Shown here: in pieces, positions 18,709 to 26,040 of the stretch | How positions within the stretch are numbered: the stretch's first letter is position 1 | How the letters are laid out: every line of letters begins with the position of its first letter | NCBI GenBank assembly: GCA_009379915.1 | Contig: WHSV01000035.1 | Span: 1 to 33,290, forward strand | Origin: Actinomycetota bacterium | GTDB taxonomy: Bacteria > Actinomycetota > CADDZG01 > WHSQ01 | Reading direction: 5' to 3' | Length of the DNA stretch: 33,290 nt | Notes under the pieces: generated by a model | Databases searched by the model: none | What the model was told of the DNA's origin: nothing | What the model saw: the letters and a program-made list of their open reading frames with translations, nothing else | Translations under genes and position numbers: made by a program

Positions 18709-19692
18709 GTGAAAGACGTAGGCATAGTGGGAGTCCCGTACTCCGGCAAGACGACTTTGTTCAAGGCGCTGACGAGCGCGGGGACGGCCGGGGGCCGTTC
18801 GAATCAGGCCGTGGTCGACGTACCCGACGAGCGGTTGAAGGTGCTCACCGACCTCGAGGGCTCGAAGAAGACGGTGCACGCCAAGGTGCGCTTCGTCGAC
18901 GTGCCCGGAGGCCTGACGGCTCAGGGCATCGCCGAGTTCCGCCAGACCGATGCCCTGTGCATCGTGGTGCGCTCCTACGGACCGGATGCCGATCCCGCCG
19001 GAGAGCTCGGAACGGTGGAGGCGGAGTTGCTTCTCGCCGACCTCGCGAGCATCGAGTCGGCGCTCGAGAAGGGCCGCAAGAAGGCGCGCTCGTCGGCCGA
19101 GGCACGGAGGGAGGTCGACATACTCGAGCGCGCGCACGCCTTGCTCGACTCCGAGCGCTCACTCAGGGAAGAGAAGTGGGACGAGGACGAGCTCAAGTTC
19201 CTGCGCGGGTTCGGGGCGCTGACGCTCAAGCCGTGGATCGTCGCCGCCAACGTGGCCGAGGGTGCGAGCGACGAGGTCGGTGGTCTCCCCGACGGTTCGC
19301 TCGCGGTCAGCGCGTCGCTGGAAGCCGAGGTCGCGGGGATGGACGAGAGCGAGGCGCGCGACCTGCTCGCCGGTTTCGGTGTCGAGGAGCCGGGGCTCGG
19401 CAAGGTGATCCGGGCCTCCTATCGTGCGCTCGACCTCATCACGTTTCTGACCACCGGCGAGGACGAGTCGCGAGCGTGGGAGGTCGGGCGCGGCGCCAAG
19501 GCCCCCGAGGCGGCCGGCGTAATCCATTCGGACCTCGAACGCGGTTTCATTCGAGCCGAGGTCGTCCACTACGACGACATCGTGGCCGCGGGGTCGTGGA
19601 GCGACGCGAAGGCCCAAGGCCGTCTCAGGGTCGAGGGCAAGGATTACGAGGTCAAGGAAGGGGACTGCCTCAACATCCGCTTCGCCGTCTAG
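18709..19692 (+). CDS. ychF: YchF/Ola1-type ATPase, divergent
   Basis: An Obg-like ribosome-associated P-loop ATPase, 327 residues, somewhat shorter than the usual 360. The Walker A loop is GVPYSGKTT (usually GLPNVGKST), the G3 motif is DVPG near 64-67, and the base-specificity motif is NVAE at 181-184. In YchF, NVAE replaces NKxD and shifts preference from GTP to ATP. A helical insert lies about 105-165 and a TGS-like C-terminus from about 270 (AAGVIHSDLERGFIRAEVV). It binds ribosomes in other bacteria and is linked to stress response. The GTG start has no ribosome site but TACCCT lies 8 nt upstream, suggesting a leaderless mRNA. Divergence in the P-loop may mean a subfamily with altered hydrolysis. 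Confidence 0.85.
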   Translation: MKDVGIVGVPYSGKTTLFKALTSAGTAGGRSNQAVVDVPDERLKVLTDLEGSKKTVHAKVRFVDVPGGLTAQGIAEFRQTDALCIVVRSYGPDADPAGELGTVEAELLLADLASIESALEKGRKKARSSAEARREVDILERAHALLDSERSLREEKWDEDELKFLRGFGALTLKPWIVAANVAEGASDEVGGLPDGSLAVSASLEAEVAGMDESEARDLLAGFGVEEPGLGKVIRASYRALDLITFLTTGEDESRAWEVGRGAKAPEAAGVIHSDLERGFIRAEVVHYDDIVAAGSWSDAKAQGRLRVEGKDYEVKEGDCLNIRFAV

Positions 19693-19700
19693 CGGAGCGG

Positions 19701-20258
19701 CTACTCGTCGTGTCCCGGAAAGACATCCTCTTCCGACTCGTGCCACACGGGGTGATCGCCCGAGGTCTCGACGTTGAAGCCGTAGTCGAACACCAGCGAC
19801 CCTCCGTAGGTTGCTCCGAAGGCGACGAGGCCCCCTGCGACAACCGAGAGAACCATCCCCACCGCGTTGACGCTTCCCTCATCGAGGCTGCGCGTCAGCA
19901 GGTTGACGACCACGAGCGTGGTCACCGTCAACATGACCGCCATATGCCAGTTGGCGGTGCGCCGCGCTTGGGTGTGTTTCGGAGTCGACTTCAGCCAGTC
20001 CCAGAACCCCGTGAGGCTCGTCGGGATCGAAACGATCAATCCACCGATGAGCACGTAGGTGGCGGTGTTGTACATGTTCTCTGCGAGTTCTCCGGTTGAG
20101 AAGAACGAGATGAGATCGAACGTGAGTGCGAGTAGGTAGGCGGCGACGGGTATGTCGGTGAGTGGCGGATGAAACGGCTTGCCGGCGAAGCCCCTCAGAC
20201 CCTTGAAGGTCCGGCCCCGAAACGTGATCGCCGGTTTGATCGAGAACAGCCGTGCCAT
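19701..20258 (-). CDS. DUF2231-family membrane protein
   Basis: An integral membrane protein of 185 residues with about four hydrophobic helices. The family pattern is visible near the N-terminus: GKPFHPPLTDIPVAAYLLALTFD, a histidine-proline motif followed by a helix with a conserved aspartate. Later, ANWHMAVML places a histidine at the start of the third helix; such histidines have been suggested to bind haem or metal in relatives, but the role is not established. The C-terminal tail is acidic and His-containing (PVWHESEEDVF). The start at 20258 is firm, with AAGGAGGG upstream. Its stop is 9 bp from the end of YchF (convergent). A copy of the 53-bp structured repeat lies 52 bp before its start. 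Confidence 0.85.
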   Translation of the reverse strand: MARLFSIKPAITFRGRTFKGLRGFAGKPFHPPLTDIPVAAYLLALTFDLISFFSTGELAENMYNTATYVLIGGLIVSIPTSLTGFWDWLKSTPKHTQARRTANWHMAVMLTVTTLVVVNLLTRSLDEGSVNAVGMVLSVVAGGLVAFGATYGGSLVFDYGFNVETSGDHPVWHESEEDVFPGHDE

Positions 20259-20310
20259 CCAATCCCTCCTTCATGAGCGACTCACCCCTGGACAAGCGTA
20301 CGCCGCCAAC

Positions 20311-20363
20311 CGAGGTTCAACCCGAAAAGCACATGATCAACGTGCTTCTCCGGTCAGACCTCC
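20311..20363 (-). repeat. 53-bp structured repeat, copy A
   Basis: Aligns without gaps to copy B at 21323-21375, same orientation, with 39 of 53 positions identical by my count. Both begin CGAGGTTC and end ACCTCC, and both contain an internal inverted repeat; here the arms are AAGCAC and GTGCTT. It overlaps the last codons and stop of the DUF559 frame and lies upstream of the DUF2231 gene. A paired A18-T36 here is G18-C36 in copy B, a compensatory change. Confidence 0.7.
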
Positions 20364-21020
20364 ATCCTCGAGCGCCAGAGTTCTCTGGCCGAGGAGGGCA
20401 CTGACCTGACGGGGGAGTGCGCCTGGATTCTCTCGCAGCGAACGGTGAGTGGCTCTTACAATCCGCCAGTTCATCTCCTGGAGGAGATTGTGCTTGCGAG
20501 CATCTCGCTGCCATTCTTCGAAGCCGGAGTGCCACCGGTAGCCGTCGGCCTCGATGCCGACTTTCTGCTCCGGCCAAGCGAAATCGATTCGCACGCTCGT
20601 CCCGTCCAAGCACGTCACTGTGTACTGGCGCTCGGGGGGATCGAGGTCATGCCGTCTGAGGACTTGCTCGACCTTGATCTCGAGCGGGCTCTCGGTAAGA
20701 CCTGAGGCGTGCTCGCGAGCGGCGAGCAGATCCTGCAGTGCGGCCGCTCCTTGCCGCCCTTTAGTGCCGATCGCACCTAGACGAGTTCGCAATAGCGGGA
20801 TGAAGGTCAACCCTCTCCGAAGCGCGTAGTCGAGCACCAGTGCGAGAGTGGTTTCTGTGACAGCACCGCTGATGTCGATGAGTGTTCGGGTCGGTGTGGT
20901 CGTCGGAAATCCACGGTGCCGGATCAGGTCCTCGGGGCGGTAGTGAGCGTCATGGTGCACGACGATTTCCGGATGTCGTTTGCGCGTCGCAGTTCCGATT
21001 TCCACCGCCCCCGGCGTCAC
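20337..21020 (-). CDS. DUF559 (Vsr-like nuclease fold) protein, C-terminal part of a split gene
   Basis: The second piece of what looks like one AbiEi-like/DUF559 gene. The 227-residue frame holds the middle region (TTPTRTLIDISGAV) and a C-terminal PD-(D/E)XK-type domain related to very-short-patch-repair endonucleases: SPLEIKVEQVL, then D146 in VRIDFAWP, E157 and D159 in VGIEADGYRWH, and WRIVRATHRSL. Putative catalytic residues are intact, so the domain could still be active. The GTG at 21020 has no good ribosome site; the sequence before it continues the family in the frame of the upstream piece if one base is skipped. The stop lies inside structured repeat A. The family is frequent in actinobacteria and its cellular role is not established. 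Confidence 0.8.
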   Translation of the reverse strand: MTPGAVEIGTATRKRHPEIVVHHDAHYRPEDLIRHRGFPTTTPTRTLIDISGAVTETTLALVLDYALRRGLTFIPLLRTRLGAIGTKGRQGAAALQDLLAAREHASGLTESPLEIKVEQVLRRHDLDPPERQYTVTCLDGTSVRIDFAWPEQKVGIEADGYRWHSGFEEWQRDARKHNLLQEMNWRIVRATHRSLRENPGALPRQVSALLGQRTLALEDGGLTGEAR

Positions 21021-21024
21021 TCCC

Positions 21025-21291
21025 TCAAAGTCCCCACAGGCGCGCGGCTGTAAGGCCCATGATTACGGCGTCACCGGTCCACAGCCTTGCCGCCTCGAGA
21101 CTCTGCAGCCAGGGGTCGCCCGCTTCGGTAACCGCGTAGACGCCCGGCAGGATCTTGCGCCACCGCCGGGACTTCAGGCGCCATTGGAGACCCCGTCGCG
21201 AGATTCCCGCGGCGCGCGCTTGGCACAGCGTGACGAGCCCTCTTTGGCGAGATGCCATCCGCATGCAACGGTCATCTGGGTCAAGCCGCAT
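21025..21291 (-). CDS. AbiEi-type winged-helix domain, N-terminal part of the split DUF559 gene
   Basis: Eighty-eight residues carrying the N-terminal helix-turn-helix seen in AbiEi-family antitoxins and in many DUF559 proteins: RQRGLVTLCQARAAGISRRGLQWRLKSRRW followed, without a break, by the strand RKILPGVYAV, and ending GLTAARLWGL before a TGA. In relatives this leads straight into the region encoded by the next frame. A +1 step at CTT TGA would join the two into about 317 residues, a normal full length. The same CTT TGA is the slip codon pair of the prfB programmed frameshift. Either a one-base indel broke the gene or the shift is programmed. ATG 21291 has TTAAAT 6 nt upstream and no ribosome site. 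Confidence 0.72.
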   Translation of the reverse strand: MRLDPDDRCMRMASRQRGLVTLCQARAAGISRRGLQWRLKSRRWRKILPGVYAVTEAGDPWLQSLEAARLWTGDAVIMGLTAARLWGL

Positions 21292-21322
21292 GCAGACATT
21301 TAAGCGAGGAACTGTGACACAT

Positions 21323-21375
21323 CGAGGTTCGACCCGAGGGGCACATAATTGATGTGCCTACAGGGTCAAACCTCC
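21323..21375 (-). repeat. 53-bp structured repeat, copy B
   Basis: Partner of copy A. Two nested inverted repeats are clear: outer arms GAGGTTCGACCC and GGGTCAAACCTC, inner arms GGCACAT and ATGTGCC around a 5-base loop. On the minus strand it lies 31 bp before the AbiEi-like start, and TTGACC-N16-TATGTG inside it could serve as a promoter whose spacer is the palindrome. It may be an operator, a duplicated promoter, or one end of a mobile unit. Confidence 0.72.
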
Positions 21376-21407
21376 GGAAACCGCCCCCGGGCCCCCGAGA
21401 TGCGAGG

Positions 21408-22949
21408 TCAGATCAGGACGTGGCCCCCGGAGCGACGAGGGTCGTGCACTGCGTCGACCGAGCCGTTGTCCGAGACCGATGCAGCCTGCACCGCGCCGAA
21501 GAACATGTGGATGTCGTCGTAGGGCCGCTGCTTGAAGCTGAGTTTGTCGCCCGGCAGGCCGGGCTCGAAGCACAGCGTCTCGCCCTCCGGACGGGGATCG
21601 AGGTGAGCTCTGGGTGCGGCGACGGCGTCCTCCAGCGAGTCACCGTCCACCGCCATGCGCATCAGCGTCTGTGCGATCGCTCCCACGATGCGGTCGGCCC
21701 CCGGTGAGCCGAGACCGACCACCACCCCGGGCCCCGATGCGATCGTCGGAGCCATGTTCGAGTGGCAGCGGGAGCCGGGGGCGAGCCCGTGCACTCCCAG
21801 CGGATTCAATTCCTCCTCACCGAGCGAGTTGTTCAGCATCATGCCGTGAACGACAAGTCCGGCACCGTAGCCGTTGGACTCGGTGATCGAGCAGACATAG
21901 CCGTTGGAGTCGGCGGCCGATCCGTGCGTCGTTTCCTGCGAGCGCGTCGTTTGTCGGGTGAATTGATCGATGCTGTCCCTTGTGGACATCCGCCCCTCGT
22001 TCAGCGCGTCGATGGCTTCTTGGAATGCGGACGCGACACCGGTTGGGTCTCCGTAACGCTCGCGCCGGTAACCGGTTGCCATTCGCTGAGCTTCGACCAG
22101 AGCCCGAAGTCGCTCGACCGGATCCTTCAGGTCGGCCGAGTGGAGAAGCGCCAGCATGTGGACCAGCACGGCACCGCCCACCGCGGGAGGAGGATTGGTG
22201 TCGACCCGCCATCCCCACACCTCCGAGATCAGAGCCTGACGAACGAGGGGCTCGCTACGACTGAGGTCCTCCACGGTCATGAAGCCGCCGTCGGCTTGGA
22301 TCTGGGTTGCGATATCGGCGGCGAGCTCGCCCGAGTAGAAGACCTCGGGCCCCCGCTGCGCGACGAGCTCCAATGCATCCGCGAGCTCGGATTGGACCAG
22401 GTCCTCGCCCTCGGACAACGGCTCGCCCCGCGGGGCAAAGATTTGGGTCGCGGCCGGATACTTGCACCACACCGGATCCCAGGTGACCGAGAGATAGTAC
22501 GAGGCCGTCTTCGACATGGGGAGCCCGTTTCTCGCCGCCCGGATTGCGTCGGCGAAAAGGGCCTCCCATTCGATGTTGCCGTGCAGCTCCCACGCCCGGT
22601 GTACGGCGGCCAGTATTCCGGGAACCCCGACCGAGCCGCCCCCGATCCCCGTGTACATGCCGTCGGCGTACTCGGGGAAGTACACGCGCTGCAGCCCTTG
22701 CCCTGGCTCGGCCGGCCGGGAGTGGGGCATCGCCGTGTTTCCGTCGAAGATCTCGATCTCGCCCGCGGGCGTTCTCACGAGCACGAACCCCGAGCCTCCG
22801 ATGGAGCCGAAGAAGGGCTCGGCCACCCAGGCCATGATGGAGGCCGCGAGGCAGGCGTCGACCGCGTTGCCTCCGGCGCGCGCGACGTTGGCAGCTGCCT
22901 CTGCACCGGGAACGCTTCCGGCCGCGGCGGCGAGTCGAGGCGTGGACAT
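21408..22949 (-). CDS. ggt: Gamma-glutamyltransferase family protein
   Basis: An N-terminal-nucleophile hydrolase of 513 residues that in this family cleaves gamma-glutamyl bonds of glutathione or related compounds, or acts on other acyl substrates. The self-processing threonine lies in QETTHGSAADSNG, which would become the start of the small subunit. Other family features are the N-terminal AGGNAVDACLAASIMAWV, GGSGFVLV, GGGSVGVPG, and LNNSLGEEELNP with APTIAS in the small subunit. No signal peptide is present, so it is likely cytosolic, unlike the periplasmic enzymes. ATG 22949 lacks a ribosome site but has TAGGGT exactly 6 nt upstream. Substrate is not certain: many actinobacterial members of this clade are not glutathione-specific. 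Confidence 0.9.
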   Translation of the reverse strand: MSTPRLAAAAGSVPGAEAAANVARAGGNAVDACLAASIMAWVAEPFFGSIGGSGFVLVRTPAGEIEIFDGNTAMPHSRPAEPGQGLQRVYFPEYADGMYTGIGGGSVGVPGILAAVHRAWELHGNIEWEALFADAIRAARNGLPMSKTASYYLSVTWDPVWCKYPAATQIFAPRGEPLSEGEDLVQSELADALELVAQRGPEVFYSGELAADIATQIQADGGFMTVEDLSRSEPLVRQALISEVWGWRVDTNPPPAVGGAVLVHMLALLHSADLKDPVERLRALVEAQRMATGYRRERYGDPTGVASAFQEAIDALNEGRMSTRDSIDQFTRQTTRSQETTHGSAADSNGYVCSITESNGYGAGLVVHGMMLNNSLGEEELNPLGVHGLAPGSRCHSNMAPTIASGPGVVVGLGSPGADRIVGAIAQTLMRMAVDGDSLEDAVAAPRAHLDPRPEGETLCFEPGLPGDKLSFKQRPYDDIHMFFGAVQAASVSDNGSVDAVHDPRRSGGHVLI

Positions 22950-22955
22950 GGGCGA

Positions 22956-22961
22956 ACCCTA
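22956..22961 (-). promoter_or_regulatory. Leaderless-type -10 (TAGGGT) before ggt
   Basis: On the minus strand TAGGGT is followed by 6 nt and then the ATG of ggt at 22949. The spacing puts the predicted transcription start on the start codon. No ribosome binding site is present. Confidence 0.55.
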
Positions 22962-22987
22962 CCCCCGAGTTAGCCCAACCAGCCCCG

Positions 22988-22993
22988 TAGGAT
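22988..22993 (+). promoter_or_regulatory. Leaderless-type -10 (TAGGAT) before the SRPBCC gene
   Basis: TAGGAT is followed by 6 nt and then GTG at 23000. The divergent ggt start has the same arrangement 26 bp away. This supports GTG 23000 as the start of the SRPBCC-endonuclease IV pair. Confidence 0.55.
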
Positions 22994-22999
22994 TCCGGC

Positions 23000-23479
23000 G
23001 TGCCTCAATCGCAGAACGTGCCCGCGACCTTCGTAGTGGGGGCCGAGCGCGTCGCGAAATGCGAGCCGGATGTGGTCATCCGCCACCTGCTCGATGCCTC
23101 TCGATGGCCCGAGTGGCAGCCGGAGATAGTCTCCACTGTCGGGCCCGAGCGCGTCCAGGTTGGAGACGTCGTCCACGGTCACGCCGATCTCCTCGGCTTC
23201 GGTGTGGCGGGCCGGGCCGCGATCCACGAGGTGCCCGATGACGGCCTCGTCGAGGACGTCCTGGTCGGCGTTCGGATGAGGGTGAGCTACCAGGTCGAGC
23301 AGCGGCGGGACGAGTGCCTCGTTCGAGCGACGATCGTCACCGAGGCTCCCACCGGTATCTCGGGGCGGGTGCTCGGCTTCCTCCTTAAGCGGCGGCTCCG
23401 TCGGATGCAGCGCACGGCGCTCGATCGTCTGACACGTTTGGCCGAGGCGCAGTCGAGTACAGGGATAATCGAGCCATGA
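23000..23479 (+). CDS. SRPBCC-fold (polyketide cyclase/START-like) protein
   Basis: A small cytosolic protein of 159 residues with the helix-grip fold pattern: an early strand, a helix DVVIRHLLDASRWPEWQPEI with the typical Trp-Pro-x-Trp, alternating strands through the middle, and a long C-terminal helix (GFLLKRRLRRMQRTALDRLTRLAEA). Members bind hydrophobic ligands in a central cavity; no ligand can be deduced. The GTG start is supported by the upstream TAGGAT. Its TGA overlaps the ATG of the endonuclease IV gene by ATGA, so the two are translated together. The partnership with a DNA-repair enzyme is not explained by known function and may only reflect operon packing. Confidence 0.8.
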   Translation: MPQSQNVPATFVVGAERVAKCEPDVVIRHLLDASRWPEWQPEIVSTVGPERVQVGDVVHGHADLLGFGVAGRAAIHEVPDDGLVEDVLVGVRMRVSYQVEQRRDECLVRATIVTEAPTGISGRVLGFLLKRRLRRMQRTALDRLTRLAEAQSSTGIIEP

Positions 23480-24228
23480 TCATTGGTGCGCACGTCCCCG
23501 ACGACAAACCCCTCGCGCAGGCCGAATCGGTCGGCGCAGCCGCGATCCAGATGTTCGTCGGCCCGCCGCAGTCGTGGAAGAAACCACCCTCGCGCCCCGA
23601 CGCCGAGGAACTCAAGGCATCGGACACCCCCATCTACGTGCACGCCCCTTATCTCATCAATGTGGCGTCACCGAACAACCGCGTTCGCATTCCGTCGCGC
23701 AAGATTCTCGCCGGCACGCTCGAACGTTCGGCCGAGGTCGGGGCGGCCGGAGTCATCGTTCATGCCGGCCACGCGGAGGACGGGATCGAGAAGGGGTTCA
23801 TGCGCTGGCGGAAGGTCTTCGAGGAACTGAAGGGTGATGAACCTCCGATCCTGATCGAGAACACCGCCGGTGGCGACAATGCCATGGGCCGCCATGCGGA
23901 CGTCATCGCGCGATTGTGGGAGCACATCGGAGAGTTCGACCCCTGCTTCTGCTTCGATACCTGTCACGCGCACGCGGGCGGCGAGGAGCTCGGCGATGTG
24001 ATCGAGCGTCTGCTCGCCGCCACCGGAAAGATCGATCTCGTGCATGCCAACAGTTCACGCGACGCTCCGGGCAGCGGGCGAGATCGCCACGCCAACTTCG
24101 ACGAGGGCCAGATCGACGTCGACGTCATCGTGGACATGGTGAAGGCGTCGAAGTCCTCGGTTGTCATTTGTGAGACGCCGTGGACGGGTATAGCGAACGA
24201 CATTGAGATTCTTCACCAACACGTCTAG
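23476..24228 (+). CDS. nfo: Endonuclease IV (AP endonuclease family 2)
   Basis: Cleaves DNA 5' to abasic sites in base-excision repair, using a trinuclear zinc centre in a TIM barrel. It has 250 residues, slightly shorter than the usual 280. Metal-ligand motifs appear in order: IYVHAPYLINVASPNN, VIVHAGH, ILIENTAGG, CFDTCHAHAGG, and VHANSSRDAPGSGRDRHANF, with a final ICETPW. The ATG overlaps the preceding stop (ATGA), so translation is coupled. A 30-bp gap follows before the RDD gene on the same strand. Confidence 0.95.
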   Translation: MIIGAHVPDDKPLAQAESVGAAAIQMFVGPPQSWKKPPSRPDAEELKASDTPIYVHAPYLINVASPNNRVRIPSRKILAGTLERSAEVGAAGVIVHAGHAEDGIEKGFMRWRKVFEELKGDEPPILIENTAGGDNAMGRHADVIARLWEHIGEFDPCFCFDTCHAHAGGEELGDVIERLLAATGKIDLVHANSSRDAPGSGRDRHANFDEGQIDVDVIVDMVKASKSSVVICETPWTGIANDIEILHQHV

Positions 24229-24258
24229 CGGTTCCTAGCACCGCGAAGGAGGAGGGTC

Positions 24259-25077
24259 ATGACGAACGGGCATCCGCCGCAGGGCGGGCAGCCTCCACCT
24301 GGGGGCAACCCGCCGGAGGGCCAGACTCAGTATCCGCAACAAGGCCCCCAATATCCTCAGCAGGGGCAGCCTCAGCCCGGGGGCGCGTACCCTCAGCATC
24401 CTCAGCAGCAAGGTGGGTACGGGCAGTATCCGCAGGCTCCCAACCCCTACCAGAGTGGCCCGAGCGGTCCCCGCGCCAACTTCGGCCAACGACTTCTCGC
24501 CTACCTCTTGGACTCCGTCATCGTTTTCGTGCCGATGCTTATCGTCTTCGGACTTCTTGGTGGATTCGACGACATCAGTGAAGACACGAGTCAGATTCAG
24601 CCCTTCGGAGGGGGTGACGACATCCTGTTCGGGCTGTTTGCATTGGCCGTCACTATGTCGTATTTCACCTTCCTCGAAGGCAGCCCATCAGGTCAGACCA
24701 TCGGTAAGAAGGCTCTAAGCATCAGGGTGATCGGTCAGGAAACGGGTGGACCGATCGGATACGGTCGGGCCCTTGCGCGTAACGCCGTGCGCAGCTTGCC
24801 GAGCTACGTTCCTGTGCTCAGCTGGTTCTGGGGATTGCTGGACGGTCTCTGGATGTTGTGGGACAGGGAAAATCAGACCCTGCACGACAAAGCCGCCAAG
24901 ACGTTGGTGGTTCCGGTCGCGGCGTACCCGATCCAGCGACAGGGTGACGCGAGTCAGCAGCAGAGTTACGGCCAGCCTCAGCAGACCACCGGCCAGCAGG
25001 CCTTCGGCCAGCAACAACAGGGCTACGGACCGCCGCCGGGGAGGCCGCCCCCAAGTGAGCCCCCGCTGGGAGGCTAG
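24259..25077 (+). CDS. RDD-family membrane protein with Pro/Gln-rich ends
   Basis: A membrane protein of 272 residues. The first 70 are low-complexity, rich in Pro, Gln, Gly and Tyr, with repeats like QYPQQGPQYPQQGQPQ. The RDD domain follows at about 72-215 with NFGQRLLAYLLDSVIVFVP, carrying the name-giving Arg and Asp residues, a second helix, GQTIGKKALSIRVIG, and a third helix near LSWFWGLLDGLWMLWD. The last 50 residues are again Gln-rich. RDD proteins have varied or unknown roles, some linked to Na+/H+ exchange. The Gln/Pro tails probably face the cytosol and may mediate contacts. GAAGGAGGAGGG precedes the ATG. It ends 11 bp from the convergent peroxiredoxin gene. Confidence 0.9.
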   Translation: MTNGHPPQGGQPPPGGNPPEGQTQYPQQGPQYPQQGQPQPGGAYPQHPQQQGGYGQYPQAPNPYQSGPSGPRANFGQRLLAYLLDSVIVFVPMLIVFGLLGGFDDISEDTSQIQPFGGGDDILFGLFALAVTMSYFTFLEGSPSGQTIGKKALSIRVIGQETGGPIGYGRALARNAVRSLPSYVPVLSWFWGLLDGLWMLWDRENQTLHDKAAKTLVVPVAAYPIQRQGDASQQQSYGQPQQTTGQQAFGQQQQGYGPPPGRPPPSEPPLGG

Positions 25078-25088
25078 GACCCGACCTG

Positions 25089-25550
25089 CTAACCCAGCGA
25101 GGTCTTGAGTTCCTCGACGTGCGAGCGCGAGCTCACTCCGTACAGCGCCTGTTCGATCTTTCCATTGGCGTCGATGACGAAAGTCGACCGCCGCACCATG
25201 AGGGGGATGCTCTCGAACTTCCCGAAGACGCCCGCGGTCCCGTATGCCTTGGCGAGGCCCATGCCTTCGTCGACCAGCAGGGGGAAGTTCAGCCGGTACT
25301 TGGATGCGAACGCACTGTGCGAGTCGGCTCCCTGAGGACTCGCGCCCAGAACGATGTAACCGGCATCGGTGAAGTCACTCTGAGCATCGCGGAAATCGCA
25401 GGCCTCCCGGGTGCAGCCCGGCGTGTCGTCGGCGGGGTAGAAGTACAGAATCACCTTCTTGCCCCGGAGGTCGCTCAACCGCCAGGCCTTCCCGTCGGCA
25501 TCCTGCGCCTCGAAGTCGGGTGCGTCGTCTCCCGCTTCTAGTTTCGCCAT
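25089..25550 (-). CDS. bcp: Thiol peroxidase, Bcp/PrxQ type peroxiredoxin
   Basis: A cytosolic peroxiredoxin of 153 residues that reduces hydrogen peroxide and organic hydroperoxides using thioredoxin. The peroxidatic cysteine is C46 in DDTPGCTREACDFRD, and the resolving cysteine C51 lies five residues later, the arrangement of the atypical 2-Cys PrxQ subgroup. Other features are KVILYFYPAD and RRSTFVIDANGKI. AGGAGG lies at ideal distance before ATG 25550. It is followed upstream, on the same strand, by DUF2017 and clpS with a 37-bp gap. Confidence 0.95.
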   Translation of the reverse strand: MAKLEAGDDAPDFEAQDADGKAWRLSDLRGKKVILYFYPADDTPGCTREACDFRDAQSDFTDAGYIVLGASPQGADSHSAFASKYRLNFPLLVDEGMGLAKAYGTAGVFGKFESIPLMVRRSTFVIDANGKIEQALYGVSSRSHVEELKTSLG

Positions 25551-25587
25551 TTACCGCCTCCTGGTTTCCTCAACGGTGCCACCGCTT

Positions 25588-26040
25588 CTAGGGAACCATG
25601 CGCTCGAGGATTTGTTCCTGCAGCCATCCGAGCCAGTGAAGAGTGTGAAGGGGAGCGAACGCGGGGTCGTCCGGGTCCGGCTCGAGGTTCATCGTGGCCT
25701 CCGTTACCTCGAGGCGGGTCCCGATTGCAAGTCGCATGTCGGTCAGAGTGCGCACCCAGGCCTCGGCGTCCTCTTCGGCGAGATGTGCTTTGGTCGGGCC
25801 CCCGTTCCCGAGTGACTCGGCCACCCGATCGAGCGCCTCGAGCTTGGCCGCACTGAGATCGCCTCCGGTCAGGTCGCGATACGCCTCCGAGTCCTCGGCG
25901 TCTTCGTAGGCATCGGGGAACAGCCGAGCGCGGACCGCATCTGTCGCGTCCGTCTCTTTGACGAGCGCTCGCATCTGCTCGACGAGGTCGCGCAGTATCC
26001 CCGCCTCGGTCGCGTTCAACCTCAGGGGGATGTCACTCAC
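25588..26040 (-). CDS. DUF2017 protein, clpS-linked
   Basis: A 150-residue acidic, mainly helical protein matching the actinobacterial DUF2017 family: an N-terminal [21 protein letters not shown], an acidic middle, [14 protein letters not shown], and a C-terminal [17 protein letters not shown]. It follows clpS with an 8-bp overlap, the usual neighbourhood for this family, so a role near ClpS/ClpC substrate delivery is plausible but not proven. The start is GTG 26040, inside the end of clpS, so translation is probably coupled. No enzyme motif is visible. Confidence 0.85.
   Translation of the reverse strand: MSDIPLRLNATEAGILRDLVEQMRALVKETDATDAVRARLFPDAYEDAEDSEAYRDLTGGDLSAAKLEALDRVAESLGNGGPTKAHLAEEDAEAWVRTLTDMRLAIGTRLEVTEATMNLEPDPDDPAFAPLHTLHWLGWLQEQILERMVP

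Noticed and set aside
20311-21375. Structured repeats as integron attC sites
   Set aside because: The core pattern of attC (GTTRRRY and its partner) is not met, and no integrase is present.
21762-22973. 403-residue plus-strand frame opposite ggt
   Set aside because: Antisense shadow; the minus strand encodes a complete gamma-glutamyltransferase.
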